This document shows, one piece after another, positions 45,001 through 52,483 of a DNA stretch of 64,000 bases. Numbering within the stretch: position 1 is the first letter of the stretch; each line of letters begins with the position of its first letter. The DNA is from Bacteroidales bacterium (lineage in GTDB: Bacteria > Bacteroidota > Bacteroidia > Bacteroidales > WCHB1-69), in assembly GCA_024685175.1 (NCBI GenBank), contig JAIKWD010000006.1, forward strand, positions 1 to 64,000, read 5' to 3'. The notes beneath the pieces are model-generated. The model saw only the letters and a program-made list of their open reading frames with translations. It was not told the origin of the DNA and made no database searches. The translations under genes were made by a program, and so were the position numbers.

Positions 45001-45103
45001 CATATTGCGGCGACTTGAAGTTCTCTGTGCGTTGAGCATAACCCACGGGGGCTAAAGTCATAACGAGGAGCACTGCCAACAGGCAATTCTTGAATGTCTT
45101 CAT
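42065..45103 (-). CDS. Large periplasmic TPR-repeat protein
   Basis: The 1012-residue protein has a signal peptide (to about residue 23, VGYAQ) and then consists almost entirely of tetratricopeptide repeats. Typical TPR spacing is seen in YYLGKYYFSRKQWKKAIAQFDEIM and YDLAVTYHTQNDYEHAISAYKDFIRKHP. TPR solenoids are protein-binding scaffolds. A location in the periplasm follows from the signal peptide. The downstream barrel gene is probably its partner. A minus-strand TACATTTG box at 45139-45146 is the likely promoter of the pair. Confidence 0.9.
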   Translation of the reverse strand: MKTFKNCLLAVLLVMTLAPVGYAQRTENFKSPQYEFKTAMDLFNKEKYGSAQQYFKYVYENTEDVQQDLKTNSFFYMGVCAAKLDNQDAAYLLQSFIDRYPVHSSVSEARFYLGKYYFSRKQWKKAIAQFDEIMENEIQPESVAEYQFKKGYCYFMTNDYDKAKSLFKSAREESGPYQKKSIYYLACMAYKDGQYEAALEDFLLLKDEPEYRAEVGNYLTQIYFKQGKYEEVVAVAPKVTDAKDVSQLQMLRCVALSQYNLNEYEKAANNFDKLLATDKVPMERNDYFAAGFTYYREKNYSKAIDYLTKAINDKQPDLMTQNSYYLLADCYVKSQQYTLASQSFKEAAKYDFDPEVKEDALYNYAKMQYEISKSPFNNAIQALEDYINTYPHSTKSEEASSLLSRIYLSTKNYQAAITSIEQLHTKNPDILKAYQRCTYYRALEQINNRNYRDAQQLLTKTLASPINKDINLNALYWKGETQYRNEDFRDAYYSLQTYQRTAGATSNEFYNTSNYSLGYSALKIKRYRDAADYFKKYLNGLGSDADPKLKSDATARLADCYFMQQDLPNAIKNYDKCEQMGQSNADYALYQLAKCYGYQKNNAKKVQALEKFVSQYSQSAYMDDADYDLAVTYHTQNDYEHAISAYKDFIRKHPKSQYVRQVHTRMAQAYLNSDNTPMAISTYKYVVETYPGSQEAKDALANLENIYTEEGNTSDFFDYVRTKNMNISADHQDSIAFRAAETKYNRGDCEGSIRACADYLKQFPNGSFAAKARFYKAECEYGNKNYSDALVDYEAIIRNYKTEYNVTALHKSASILYNNKDYNKALTYFNKLLESTTDEDEIMFGNNGAMRCAYFLKKYQPALTSATNLLNSRNIDNDLRQEALLVAGNSAVEVGEWETAKTHYRQLASAGSNDLCAEAAYHLADIALNQDKDLDACESRIKAILASNYSSEYWYARTFILYGDLYKEKGNYFQARHTYQSIVDNYEGQDLVNMAQERINVVNALEAQSSEN

Positions 45104-45138
45104 ACAATTCCCTTTTTATTTTGGATATAATAAACGGG

Positions 45139-45146
45139 CAAATGTA
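45139..45146 (-). promoter_or_regulatory. -7 box of the TPR/barrel operon
   Basis: TACATTTG on the minus strand fits TAnnTTTG, 36 bases upstream of the TPR ATG. Confidence 0.6.
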
Positions 45147-45289
45147 GGAAAAAATTATACTGCCATTTTAAAGGCCATCGCTTAAATGTAAACAATACAT
45201 TTTTAATAAAAAACGACATTCGAGCCCATCATTTATCGTTTTTATTGTTAATATTTTGTTAAAATAATGGGATTGATTTGATAATTTAT

Positions 45290-45297
45290 TATTTTTG
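45290..45297 (+). promoter_or_regulatory. -7 box of the Rpn-family gene
   Basis: TATTTTTG, 41 bases upstream of the ATG at 45339, in A/T-rich sequence. Confidence 0.6.
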
Positions 45298-45338
45298 CAA
45301 AACCTAAAAAAACAGAATATTTTTAATTATTATCAATC

Positions 45339-46352
45339 ATGAAAAGATCATCTTCAAAGAGCGAACAAGTTTCGCTTGACAAGAAAAGCAAGAAGGACAA
45401 AAAAAGGAACAAGACTATGGAAAAGTACATCAGATTCGACTGGGCGGTGAAACGGATGCTCCGCGACAAGGCCAACTTCGAAGTCTTGGAAGGTCTCATC
45501 ACGGTTCTTTTGGAAGAGCCTGTCAAAATAACGGATATTTTGGAAAGCGAGGGCAATCAATGGAACGAGTTCGACAAGTACAACCGTGTTGATGTAAAGG
45601 CATTGAATTCCAAAGGTGAGATTATTTTGGTGGAAGTGCAACAAGCTTACGAATACGATTTTCTGCAGCGTTTGTTGTTTGGATCCTCAAAGGCCGTTAC
45701 AGAGCATATCCACAAGGGAGACAGTTACGACCATGTGAAGAAAGTCTACAGCATCAGTATTCTCTATTTTGAACTCGGCAAGGGGAGCGACTACCTATAC
45801 CATGGTTTTACCACTTTCGAAGGCGTCCACACGCATGACACCCTGATGCTTAAGCCCAAAGAGTGGAATTCCCTTGAAATGCTCAATCCCACCAGTCTCT
45901 TTCCAGAGTACTACATCATCAGGGTTAACGAGTTCAACAAAACCGCCACCACACCACTGGAAGAATGGTTGGCTTACTTACGCACGGGAGAGATCAAGGA
46001 TGACACAAATGCCCCAGGTTTGCAAGAAGCACGGGAAAAGCTGTTATATGTAATGATGCCTCTTATCGAGCAACACAATTACGATCGTCATCGCGACAAT
46101 GTCAACATAATGGAAAATGCCATCGTTGATGCCAAAGATGAAGGATTTTATCAAGGAAAGTGGGAAGGAATGATAGCGGGCAGAAAAGAGGGCAGAAAAG
46201 AGGGCAGAAAAGAAGGCAGAAAAGAAGGCAGAAATGAAGGCAGAAAAGAAGGTCTCAAATCTGTCGCCTCAAAGATGAAAGCAATGAATATGGATGAGGA
46301 CAAAATAGTCGAACTCACCGGATTGACACTGGATGAAGTAAAAAAACTATAG
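45339..46352 (+). CDS. Rpn-family PD-(D/E)XK nuclease (recombination-promoting nuclease / putative transposase)
   Basis: The 337-residue protein has a very basic N-terminus, then FDWAVKRMLRDKANFEVLEGLI and the nuclease core with D84 and the E-x-Q motif in ILVEVQQAYEYDF. That is the PDDEXK_2 (Rpn/transposase_31) fold. Relatives of E. coli RpnA are DNA endonucleases that raise RecA-independent recombination, and some act in phage defence. The C-terminus carries six GRKE repeats (46179-46250) coded by 12-bp units, then a short helical tail ending LTGLTLDEVKKL. It stands alone between envelope genes and is probably mobile or fast-evolving. Confidence 0.9.
   Translation: MKRSSSKSEQVSLDKKSKKDKKRNKTMEKYIRFDWAVKRMLRDKANFEVLEGLITVLLEEPVKITDILESEGNQWNEFDKYNRVDVKALNSKGEIILVEVQQAYEYDFLQRLLFGSSKAVTEHIHKGDSYDHVKKVYSISILYFELGKGSDYLYHGFTTFEGVHTHDTLMLKPKEWNSLEMLNPTSLFPEYYIIRVNEFNKTATTPLEEWLAYLRTGEIKDDTNAPGLQEAREKLLYVMMPLIEQHNYDRHRDNVNIMENAIVDAKDEGFYQGKWEGMIAGRKEGRKEGRKEGRKEGRNEGRKEGLKSVASKMKAMNMDEDKIVELTGLTLDEVKKL
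46179..46250 (+). repeat. Six 12-bp tandem repeats in the Rpn-family gene
   Basis: Unit GGCAGAAAAGAG/A, coding Gly-Arg-Lys-Glu. The fifth unit has one change (AAT, giving GRNE). The period is a multiple of three, so copy-number change keeps the frame. Confidence 0.95.
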
Positions 46353-46361
46353 CGTAGGCGA

Positions 46362-47345
46362 CTACCTTTCGCTGACGAAAAAGTCATTCATAACCACGCG
46401 GACCATAACCCCATAGTTGAAAGTGAATCGGTTTTCGCCACCGACATTTTTTCCTTGGTAGATGCCTATTCTGCCAAACGAAGCATAGAAGGTTGGGTCA
46501 ATGGAGACATTCTTGCCACATACGATTTTCAGACCTGCCGAGCCGGAAAAACCAAATCCCGGACCGCCGAAGATATAGTCGTAGGTTTGTGCACCTGGAT
46601 AATATCCTTGATTATCATATATGTTTAACAAGGAGAAGGTGGGGGCAGGAATCTCATTGCCGTTTGCATCATATCCACCGGCCTGTCTGCCATCCTTGTC
46701 AAGTAATGCGGCCTCGAATGACTTGGCCTTGGCGTAGTTGAACTGCACCCCCAACTCTAGGAAAGGCTTGATTGTTCGGTGTACCTTGCTGAAGAGATAA
46801 GAAGCGGAGAAGTCAATCATTGAGCGATACTCCTTGCCCACCAAGGCCAACACGGGCTGCTTGTACAGATTGCCCGTCACCGCATTGGAGCTGATGAGCA
46901 CGTGCGTGGAGGTCTTGATTCGACTGAACGAGTAGGACAATGCCAACCCCCACCCGTTGCCAATCTTGTAGCGCACACCCAAGGAGACCATCAAGCCGAG
47001 TTTGTAGTTCAAATTCCAATCGAGATCGTCCGGGTCGTTGACATAAATCTTATCAGAGGTGCTGATGTGAGGATAGGCGTTCGTCACCATTTGTTGTAAT
47101 TCCTCGTATCGATACTGATTTCCGAAGATTATGTCAAGGCTATTTTCGTTCCGTTGGCTGCCGTTGTAGTAGGTGGCGTTGAACTTGTTGCCGAAAAACG
47201 CGCCGCCAGCGATATAGAAATCGAAGCCCTTGTCATACCATGTCAAATCCGAAAAGTGGACGGCGAGACTGTTGTTCTCCGTCTGGGCGTACATCTCGAA
47301 AGAGATTCCCAATAGCAGACAAACTATGACAAGAGCTTTCTTCAT
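46362..47345 (-). CDS. Outer-membrane beta-barrel protein, function unknown
   Basis: The 327-residue precursor has a signal peptide (to about residue 20, MYAQ). Strand-like alternation follows (YIAGGAFFGNKFNATYY, LMVSLGVRYKIGNGWGLALSYSFS), and the end is FTFNYGVMVRVVMNDFFVSER, like small porin-fold proteins of Bacteroidota. No enzymatic motif is visible. It begins 21 bases after lpdA and is probably transcribed with it. It converges with the Rpn-family gene, with 9 bases between the stops. Confidence 0.75.
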   Translation of the reverse strand: MKKALVIVCLLLGISFEMYAQTENNSLAVHFSDLTWYDKGFDFYIAGGAFFGNKFNATYYNGSQRNENSLDIIFGNQYRYEELQQMVTNAYPHISTSDKIYVNDPDDLDWNLNYKLGLMVSLGVRYKIGNGWGLALSYSFSRIKTSTHVLISSNAVTGNLYKQPVLALVGKEYRSMIDFSASYLFSKVHRTIKPFLELGVQFNYAKAKSFEAALLDKDGRQAGGYDANGNEIPAPTFSLLNIYDNQGYYPGAQTYDYIFGGPGFGFSGSAGLKIVCGKNVSIDPTFYASFGRIGIYQGKNVGGENRFTFNYGVMVRVVMNDFFVSER

Positions 47346-47366
47346 TATTCAATGTGTTTTAAAATC

Positions 47367-48764
47367 TTACAAATGCACGCATTGCTTATAGGCTTCGGCC
47401 GCGGCTTCCATAATGGCTTCCGACATAGTGGGATGCGGGAACACGGAGTGGATGATGTCGTGGCCGGTCATCTTGTTCTTGCGGGCCATAACGGCACCGG
47501 CGATCATCTCGGTCACGTTGTCGCCTATTAGGTGACAACCGAGCCATTCTCCGGTGTTCTTATCAAAGATAACCTTGACCAGACCATCGCGGCTGCCTGC
47601 GGCAGTGGCCTTGCCGGATGCCGTGAAGGGGAATTTGCCTATGACCACTTCACGACCTTGTTCGGCGCATGCGCGCTCCGTGAGGCCCACGGAAGCGATT
47701 TCGGGGGTGGTGTAGGTACATCCCGGGATGTTGCCATAGTCGACGGGCTCGGGATCGAGTCCGGCGAGTTTCTCCACACAGACTTCAGCTTCGTGCGAGG
47801 CCACGTGTGCGAGGGCGGGACCGTGCACGATGTCGCCGATGGCATAGACGCCCGGCACGTTGGTACGGTAGTAGTCATCTACCACTACCTTGCCGCGCTC
47901 CACGGCCACGCCACACTCCTCGAGGCCGATACCTTCGATGTTGGTGGCCACACCCACGGCGGAGAGCACAATGTCGCACTCCAACTCCGTGACTTTCTCC
48001 TTGGCGTCCTTCACCGTGACGATGCACTTGTCGTCCACAATGTCCACTTTCTCCACAGCGGCAGAGGTCATCGTCTTGATGCCGGCCTTGCGGAAACAGC
48101 GAGCGAGCGCGGCGGCCACGTCGTCGTCTTCCACGGGCACGAGCCGCGGCATATATTCCACGATGGTGACCTTCGTGCCCATAGTAGCGTAAAAGTAGGC
48201 CAACTCACTGCCTATGGCTCCGGAGCCCATCACCACCATGCTCTCTGGCAACTGTGGCAATGTTAGCGCCTCACGATAACCGATGATCTTCTTGCCGTCT
48301 TGCGGAACGTTGGGCAGACTGCGGGAGCGGGCACCCGTGGCCAAGATGATGTGCTCGGCCTCGTATACCTCAACCGTGCCGTCAGACTTGGCCACTTCCA
48401 CCTTGCGGTCGGCGGTAAGCTTGCCAAAACCAGCAATAACCTCTATATTGTTCTTTTTCAGCAAGTACTGCACACCTTTGCTCATAGTCTCGGCAACGGT
48501 TCGACTGCGTTTTACCACGGCCTCGAAGTCGGGTTTGACGGCACCTTCCACTTGCATTCCATATTCTGCGGCGTGGGACATATATTTAAACACTTGGGCC
48601 GATTTGAGCAGCGCCTTGGTCGGGATACATCCCCAATTGAGGCAGATGCCACCCACTTCTGCACGCTCCACTACGGCCACCTTCATATTCAGTTGACTTG
48701 CGCGGATGGCTGCCACATAGCCGCCAGGACCGCTTCCGATTACGATAAGATCAAGATTACTCAT
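47367..48764 (-). CDS. lpdA: Dihydrolipoyl dehydrogenase
   Basis: This FAD enzyme (E3) reoxidises lipoamide in 2-oxoacid dehydrogenase complexes or the glycine cleavage system. The 465-residue protein has the FAD site IVIGSGPGGYVAAIRASQ, the redox disulphide in GGICLNWGCIPTKALLKS, the NAD site VMGSGAIGSELAYFYATMG, VYAIGDIV, and the C-terminal catalytic His-Glu pair in HPHTMSE-like VFPHPTMSEAIMEA. No E1 or E2 gene is adjacent, so the complex it serves is not shown here. A TATCTTTG box lies at 48798-48805. Confidence 0.96.
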   Translation of the reverse strand: MSNLDLIVIGSGPGGYVAAIRASQLNMKVAVVERAEVGGICLNWGCIPTKALLKSAQVFKYMSHAAEYGMQVEGAVKPDFEAVVKRSRTVAETMSKGVQYLLKKNNIEVIAGFGKLTADRKVEVAKSDGTVEVYEAEHIILATGARSRSLPNVPQDGKKIIGYREALTLPQLPESMVVMGSGAIGSELAYFYATMGTKVTIVEYMPRLVPVEDDDVAAALARCFRKAGIKTMTSAAVEKVDIVDDKCIVTVKDAKEKVTELECDIVLSAVGVATNIEGIGLEECGVAVERGKVVVDDYYRTNVPGVYAIGDIVHGPALAHVASHEAEVCVEKLAGLDPEPVDYGNIPGCTYTTPEIASVGLTERACAEQGREVVIGKFPFTASGKATAAGSRDGLVKVIFDKNTGEWLGCHLIGDNVTEMIAGAVMARKNKMTGHDIIHSVFPHPTMSEAIMEAAAEAYKQCVHL

Positions 48765-48797
48765 ATTGCTGTATTGTTAGGCTTTATTAATAGGCGG

Positions 48798-48805
48798 CAA
48801 AGATA
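48798..48805 (-). promoter_or_regulatory. -7 box of lpdA
   Basis: TATCTTTG on the minus strand, 34 bases upstream of the lpdA ATG. Heptamer array H3 starts 8 bases upstream of it. Confidence 0.7.
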
Positions 48806-48813
48806 GTAAAAAA

Positions 48814-48904
48814 AGATGTCAGATGTCTGACGTCGGATGTTAGATTTTAGACATAAGACGTGAGTTGTAGATTTGAGATTTGAGATTTGAGATATAAGAA
48901 TATG
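48814..48904. repeat. Heptamer array H3, thirteen 7-bp units
   Basis: Plus-strand units run AGATGTC (x2), TGACGTC, GGATGTT, AGATTTT, AGACATA, AGACGTG, AGTTGTA, GATTTGA (x3), GATATAA, GAATATG. The unit sequence drifts but the 7-bp register is kept for 91 bases. It fills most of the lpdA/retropepsin spacer. Confidence 0.8.
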
Positions 48905-48929
48905 ATGATTACGGCAAGGCAAAATGTAT

Positions 48930-49952
48930 TTATTTATACAACAGCAAGTAATTGTTGTCTTTGATTTCCCAATTCTTAAATTTATTGAGGAAGCCCAAGC
49001 CGCAAAGGCCGCCGCCTTCATCCAAAACAGCGGCTACCACGTTATCCACATAATAATCGCCGACTTTGACATTGTTCAACACAACCATACGAGCTTGCAC
49101 CTCTCTGCCGTCCGCCAGCTCATATTGTTCCGTTCCGACATAGCTATCCTCGGTAATGGCACCACGATCTACCAATATTTGTTCAAGCTCACGCGTAATC
49201 AACAAATCGCTGGCACCCGTGTCAAATAAAAAATACCGGTCCACGCCCCCAATATTCAGCTTGATTTTCTTGTTAATGGACATGTTGTTTATAAGCGTGA
49301 CTTTTGTATAGGTGCCACCTCCTCGAATGTCACTCGGATTGTAAACATTGGAAGAGGCACCCGTTTCACCCAACAGATCATTCAGGCAAGCCATAACAAC
49401 TTCATTGTAAGCCTTTCCATCTTCTTGGTCCAGATTCATGACATCGCCAAAGCTAAGCCTCAAGCTGAGCATTTTATCAATAGCACAGGTACAATATGAC
49501 CTGGCTTGAGCATCCGTATACATTCCACCTGAGGATTCTTGGAAAGCTTCAACACACGAATTAATCGCCATTTCACGTTCGTTATCTCCAATAAAATCTT
49601 CTGAGAACTGAAAATCGCCCAATTCATCCTTCATGCACAACACTAAAACTTCTTGATAGTCTGTCAAGAATGTTAAGATCTCTGATTCAGAAGCTTCCGC
49701 CATGGACGCCAATTCCATTCCTGTCATATTCGGCATCAGCACATCAACCATACATGAACATAGCTTCTGAGAAGAAACAGTAATATTTGCCACAGTTACT
49801 TTATCCGTGCCTATGCCTTCCATGCAGTCACTAATAAGTTCTTCTCTATTTCCCAAATCCAAACCATCTTTAGAAAAAACATTTTGCGCGGAAGAAATAT
49901 TCATGCAAGAAACTGACAAAGCAAGTAAAACGAATATTTTGATTTTTTTCAT
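48930..49952 (-). CDS. Secreted retropepsin-like aspartic protease with a duplicated four-cysteine N-terminal module
   Basis: The 340-residue precursor (start at 49952, giving a good signal peptide to about residue 23) has two copies of a module with four cysteines (C43, C65, C67, C106 and C133, C154, C156, C189), each centred on a C-x-C (CSC, CTC). The C-terminal 120 residues are a retropepsin-like domain: catalytic FLFDTGAS with D244, YELADGREVQ, LNNVKVGDYYVDNVVAAVL and LCGLGFLNKF. Such domains work as homodimers. The cysteine modules may stabilise the protein in the periplasm by disulphides. The substrate is unknown. A TATTTTTG box lies at 49992-49999. Confidence 0.85.
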   Translation of the reverse strand: MKKIKIFVLLALSVSCMNISSAQNVFSKDGLDLGNREELISDCMEGIGTDKVTVANITVSSQKLCSCMVDVLMPNMTGMELASMAEASESEILTFLTDYQEVLVLCMKDELGDFQFSEDFIGDNEREMAINSCVEAFQESSGGMYTDAQARSYCTCAIDKMLSLRLSFGDVMNLDQEDGKAYNEVVMACLNDLLGETGASSNVYNPSDIRGGGTYTKVTLINNMSINKKIKLNIGGVDRYFLFDTGASDLLITRELEQILVDRGAITEDSYVGTEQYELADGREVQARMVVLNNVKVGDYYVDNVVAAVLDEGGGLCGLGFLNKFKNWEIKDNNYLLLYK

Positions 49953-49991
49953 AATTGTGTCATTTATAGACTTTGCATCATTTTTGAGCTG

Positions 49992-49999
49992 CAAAAATA
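49992..49999 (-). promoter_or_regulatory. -7 box of the retropepsin-like gene
   Basis: TATTTTTG on the minus strand, 40 bases upstream of the ATG at 49952. This placement supports that start rather than the longer ATG at 50048. Confidence 0.65.
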
Positions 50000-50151
50000 T
50001 TGTTTTTGCAACAATCATCATTATTTGGTTCATTTTTTCAACAAACAATATCTATTATCCACAAAAAATCATAAAATATTTTTCTCTTGATAGCCACTAA
50101 AAATTGGCTCCTTAAAAACACGGGCTCCTCCTACCACAACTATTTTTTTAT

Positions 50152-50159
50152 TATTTTTG
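50152..50159 (+). promoter_or_regulatory. -7 box of rnfB-rnfC
   Basis: TATTTTTG, 26 bases upstream of the rnfB ATG at 50186. It rules out the longer frame starting at 50087. Confidence 0.7.
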
Positions 50160-50185
50160 CATTTCAAAAAAATATAGGAACAACA

Positions 50186-51046
50186 ATGGCAACATCAACG
50201 ATTCTTTATGCCGCCTTGACTATAGGCTTAATAGGTATGATAGCGGCAGTAATTTTGTTTTTTGTATCCAAAATCTTCCATGTAGAAGAGGATCCTCGTA
50301 TTGACGAAGTCCAGGCCTGTCTGCCCGGCGCCAACTGTGGTGGTTGCGGCTTTGCCGGCTGTCGTGCTATGGCAGAGGCCATGGTCAAGGCCATGGATAC
50401 CAGCATTGCCTATTGTCCGGGTGGCGACTACGACAAGATCGGAGCTATACTGGGTATTACGGCAGCCACTCGCGATCCTCAAGTGTGTGTGGTCCGTTGC
50501 AACGGCACGTGCGAGAATGCGCCTGCGAAGGTCAACTACGACTCCGCCGTCACCTGTGCATTCGCTCACTCGTTGTACGCGGGCGAGAGTGCTTGTCCAT
50601 TCGGGTGTCTGGGCTGCGGCGACTGTGTGGATGCCTGCCAGTTCGACGCCATCCACATCAACCCCGAGACCCACTTGCCTGAGGTGAACGAAGGCCTCTG
50701 TGTCGGCTGCAAGGCTTGCGCCAAGGCCTGCCCGCGCGGCGTGCTCGAGATTCGCGATAAGGGCCGCAACAACAGACGTGTCTTTGTGGCCTGCAATAAC
50801 AAAGAGAAGGGCGCCGTGGCCCGCAAGAACTGCTCCGCCGCCTGCATCGGCTGCGGCAAGTGCGCCAAGGTGTGCCCCTTCGAAGCCATCACCGTGGCCG
50901 ACAACCTAGCCTATATCGACTATACCAAGTGCAAGGCCTGTCGCAAATGTGTGGCAGAGTGCCCCACCGGAGCCATCCACGCCGTAAACTTTCCCGAGAA
51001 GAAAGTCACCGTAGAACAACCCGTTGAACAACCCGCAGAAGCATAA
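50186..51046 (+). CDS. rnfB: Rnf complex subunit RnfB (iron-sulphur ferredoxin subunit)
   Basis: RnfB passes electrons from ferredoxin into the sodium- or proton-pumping Rnf complex, or in reverse. The 286-residue protein has an N-terminal membrane anchor (about 5-27), the 4Fe-4S CxxCxxxxC cluster in ANCGGCGFAGC with a further cysteine in YCPGG, and then several ferredoxin-type CxxCxxCxxxCP motifs (CLGCGDCVDAC, CVGCKACAKACP, CIGCGKCAKVCP, CKACRKCVAECP). The tail is Pro/Glu-rich. The rnfC ATG follows 5 bases later. Confidence 0.95.
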   Translation: MATSTILYAALTIGLIGMIAAVILFFVSKIFHVEEDPRIDEVQACLPGANCGGCGFAGCRAMAEAMVKAMDTSIAYCPGGDYDKIGAILGITAATRDPQVCVVRCNGTCENAPAKVNYDSAVTCAFAHSLYAGESACPFGCLGCGDCVDACQFDAIHINPETHLPEVNEGLCVGCKACAKACPRGVLEIRDKGRNNRRVFVACNNKEKGAVARKNCSAACIGCGKCAKVCPFEAITVADNLAYIDYTKCKACRKCVAECPTGAIHAVNFPEKKVTVEQPVEQPAEA

Positions 51047-51051
51047 TCATC

Positions 51052-52458
51052 ATGGATAATAAAAATAAAAACCTCGTTGCAGAAGTAACCAAGGAACTCA
51101 AGTCCGACATTCGTAAGTTGGGCAAGAAGACTTTCAGAATGGGCGGCGTCCATCCCGAATCCAACAAGTTCGCCCACGCCGCTGACGTGGAGACCTTCCC
51201 GTTGCCTGACCAAGCCGTGGTCTATATGACTCAACACCTCGGCGCTCCTGCCACCCCTATCGTCCAAAAGGGCGACAAGGTGAAAGTGGGACAGCTCATT
51301 GGCGAAGCCCAGACCTTTATGTGCGCCAACATTCACGCTCCCATTTCCGGCACCGTCAGCAAGATTGATATGGTGGCTGACATCACGGGCTACAAGAAAC
51401 CCGCCATCGTCATCGACCGCGAAGGCGACGAGTGGGACGAAAGCATCGACACCACGCCCGACATCATCCGAGAGATCAAACTCAACAAGGAGGAGATCAT
51501 CGCCCGAATGAAAGATCGTGGCATCGTGGGATTGGGTGGCGCCTGTTTCCCCACACATATCAAATATATGCTCAAGCCCGAGCAAAAATGCGAATATCTG
51601 ATTATCAACGCCGCCGAGTGCGAACCCTACATATCCACCGACAACCGCGTCATCCTCGAGCGCACGGAACAGTGTCTCATCGGCATTGAGTGTGCCCTCA
51701 TCGCCTCTGGCGCAGAGAAGGCCATCATCGGCATCGAAGACAACAAGCCGAGAGCCATCGCTGCCTTGGTGGAGATGGCCAAGAAATTCACGAACATCGA
51801 GGTTCAGCCCTTGAAAATCAAGTACCCGCAAGGAGCGGAGAAACAGCTCATCAAGGCCATCACCGGTCGCAGCGTACCCAACGGCGCACTGCCTATCTCC
51901 GTCGGCTGCATTGTGAACAACATCACCACGATGTATGTGCTCTACCAAGCCGTACAGAAAAACAAACCGATAGTACAGGCATATACCACCGTTTCCGGCA
52001 AGTCGCTGTCTGCCGAGCAATGCAAGATCTTCCGTCTGCGTCTTGGCACGCCCATCCGCGATGTGCTCAACGCCGTGGGCATCCCCGAAGATACGGGCAA
52101 GATCATCTCCGGCGGCCCGATGATGGGCAAGGCCATTGCCAACATCGACGCCTATATCGCCAAAGGTATGGGCAGCCTGTTGTTTATGAGCGAGGCGGAA
52201 AGCAAACGCGGAGAAGTGCACCCCTGCCTGCGCTGCGGCAAGTGCGTCCAAGCCTGCCCTATGGGACTTGAACCCTATATGCTCCACGCCTACGCCGACC
52301 TCAGACGCTATGACGACTGCGAGAAGTATGGCATTATGAATTGCATCGAGTGCGGCAGCTGCTCGTTCTCTTGTCCGTCAAACCGTCCGCTGGTCGATAT
52401 GATCCGTGTCGGCAAGGCCAAGACCGGTGCCATCATCCGCGCACGTAACGCAAAATAA
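51052..52458 (+). CDS. rnfC: Rnf complex subunit RnfC
   Basis: RnfC is the NADH- and FMN-binding peripheral subunit of Rnf. The 468-residue protein has an N-terminal biotinyl-like domain (about 35-110), the NuoF-like FMN/NADH region with GLGGACFPTHIKY and NAAECEPYIS, and two 4Fe-4S motifs (CLRCGKCVQACP and CIECGSCSFSCP) near residues 385-440. In Bacteroidota rnfD, rnfG, rnfE and rnfA normally follow directly. Here an M1 peptidase gene follows 25 bases later, so the membrane subunits are not encoded in this window. Confidence 0.95.
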   Translation: MDNKNKNLVAEVTKELKSDIRKLGKKTFRMGGVHPESNKFAHAADVETFPLPDQAVVYMTQHLGAPATPIVQKGDKVKVGQLIGEAQTFMCANIHAPISGTVSKIDMVADITGYKKPAIVIDREGDEWDESIDTTPDIIREIKLNKEEIIARMKDRGIVGLGGACFPTHIKYMLKPEQKCEYLIINAAECEPYISTDNRVILERTEQCLIGIECALIASGAEKAIIGIEDNKPRAIAALVEMAKKFTNIEVQPLKIKYPQGAEKQLIKAITGRSVPNGALPISVGCIVNNITTMYVLYQAVQKNKPIVQAYTTVSGKSLSAEQCKIFRLRLGTPIRDVLNAVGIPEDTGKIISGGPMMGKAIANIDAYIAKGMGSLLFMSEAESKRGEVHPCLRCGKCVQACPMGLEPYMLHAYADLRRYDDCEKYGIMNCIECGSCSFSCPSNRPLVDMIRVGKAKTGAIIRARNAK

Positions 52459-52483
52459 CCCTAGCTCATTCTCTTTACCTGCT

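Noticed and set aside
46179..46250. Tandem repeats considered as a CRISPR array
   Set aside because: The 12-bp units have no spacers and code for GRKE in frame within the Rpn-family gene.
50087..50185. Extended rnfB start at 50087
   Set aside because: It would begin upstream of the -7 box at 50152-50159, and it adds 33 residues not seen in RnfB.
50920..52287. 455-codon minus-strand ORF opposite rnfC
   Set aside because: Long only because the G/C-rich codons of rnfC avoid stops on the reverse strand. rnfC has full Fe-S motifs, and the minus ORF has no recognisable domain.
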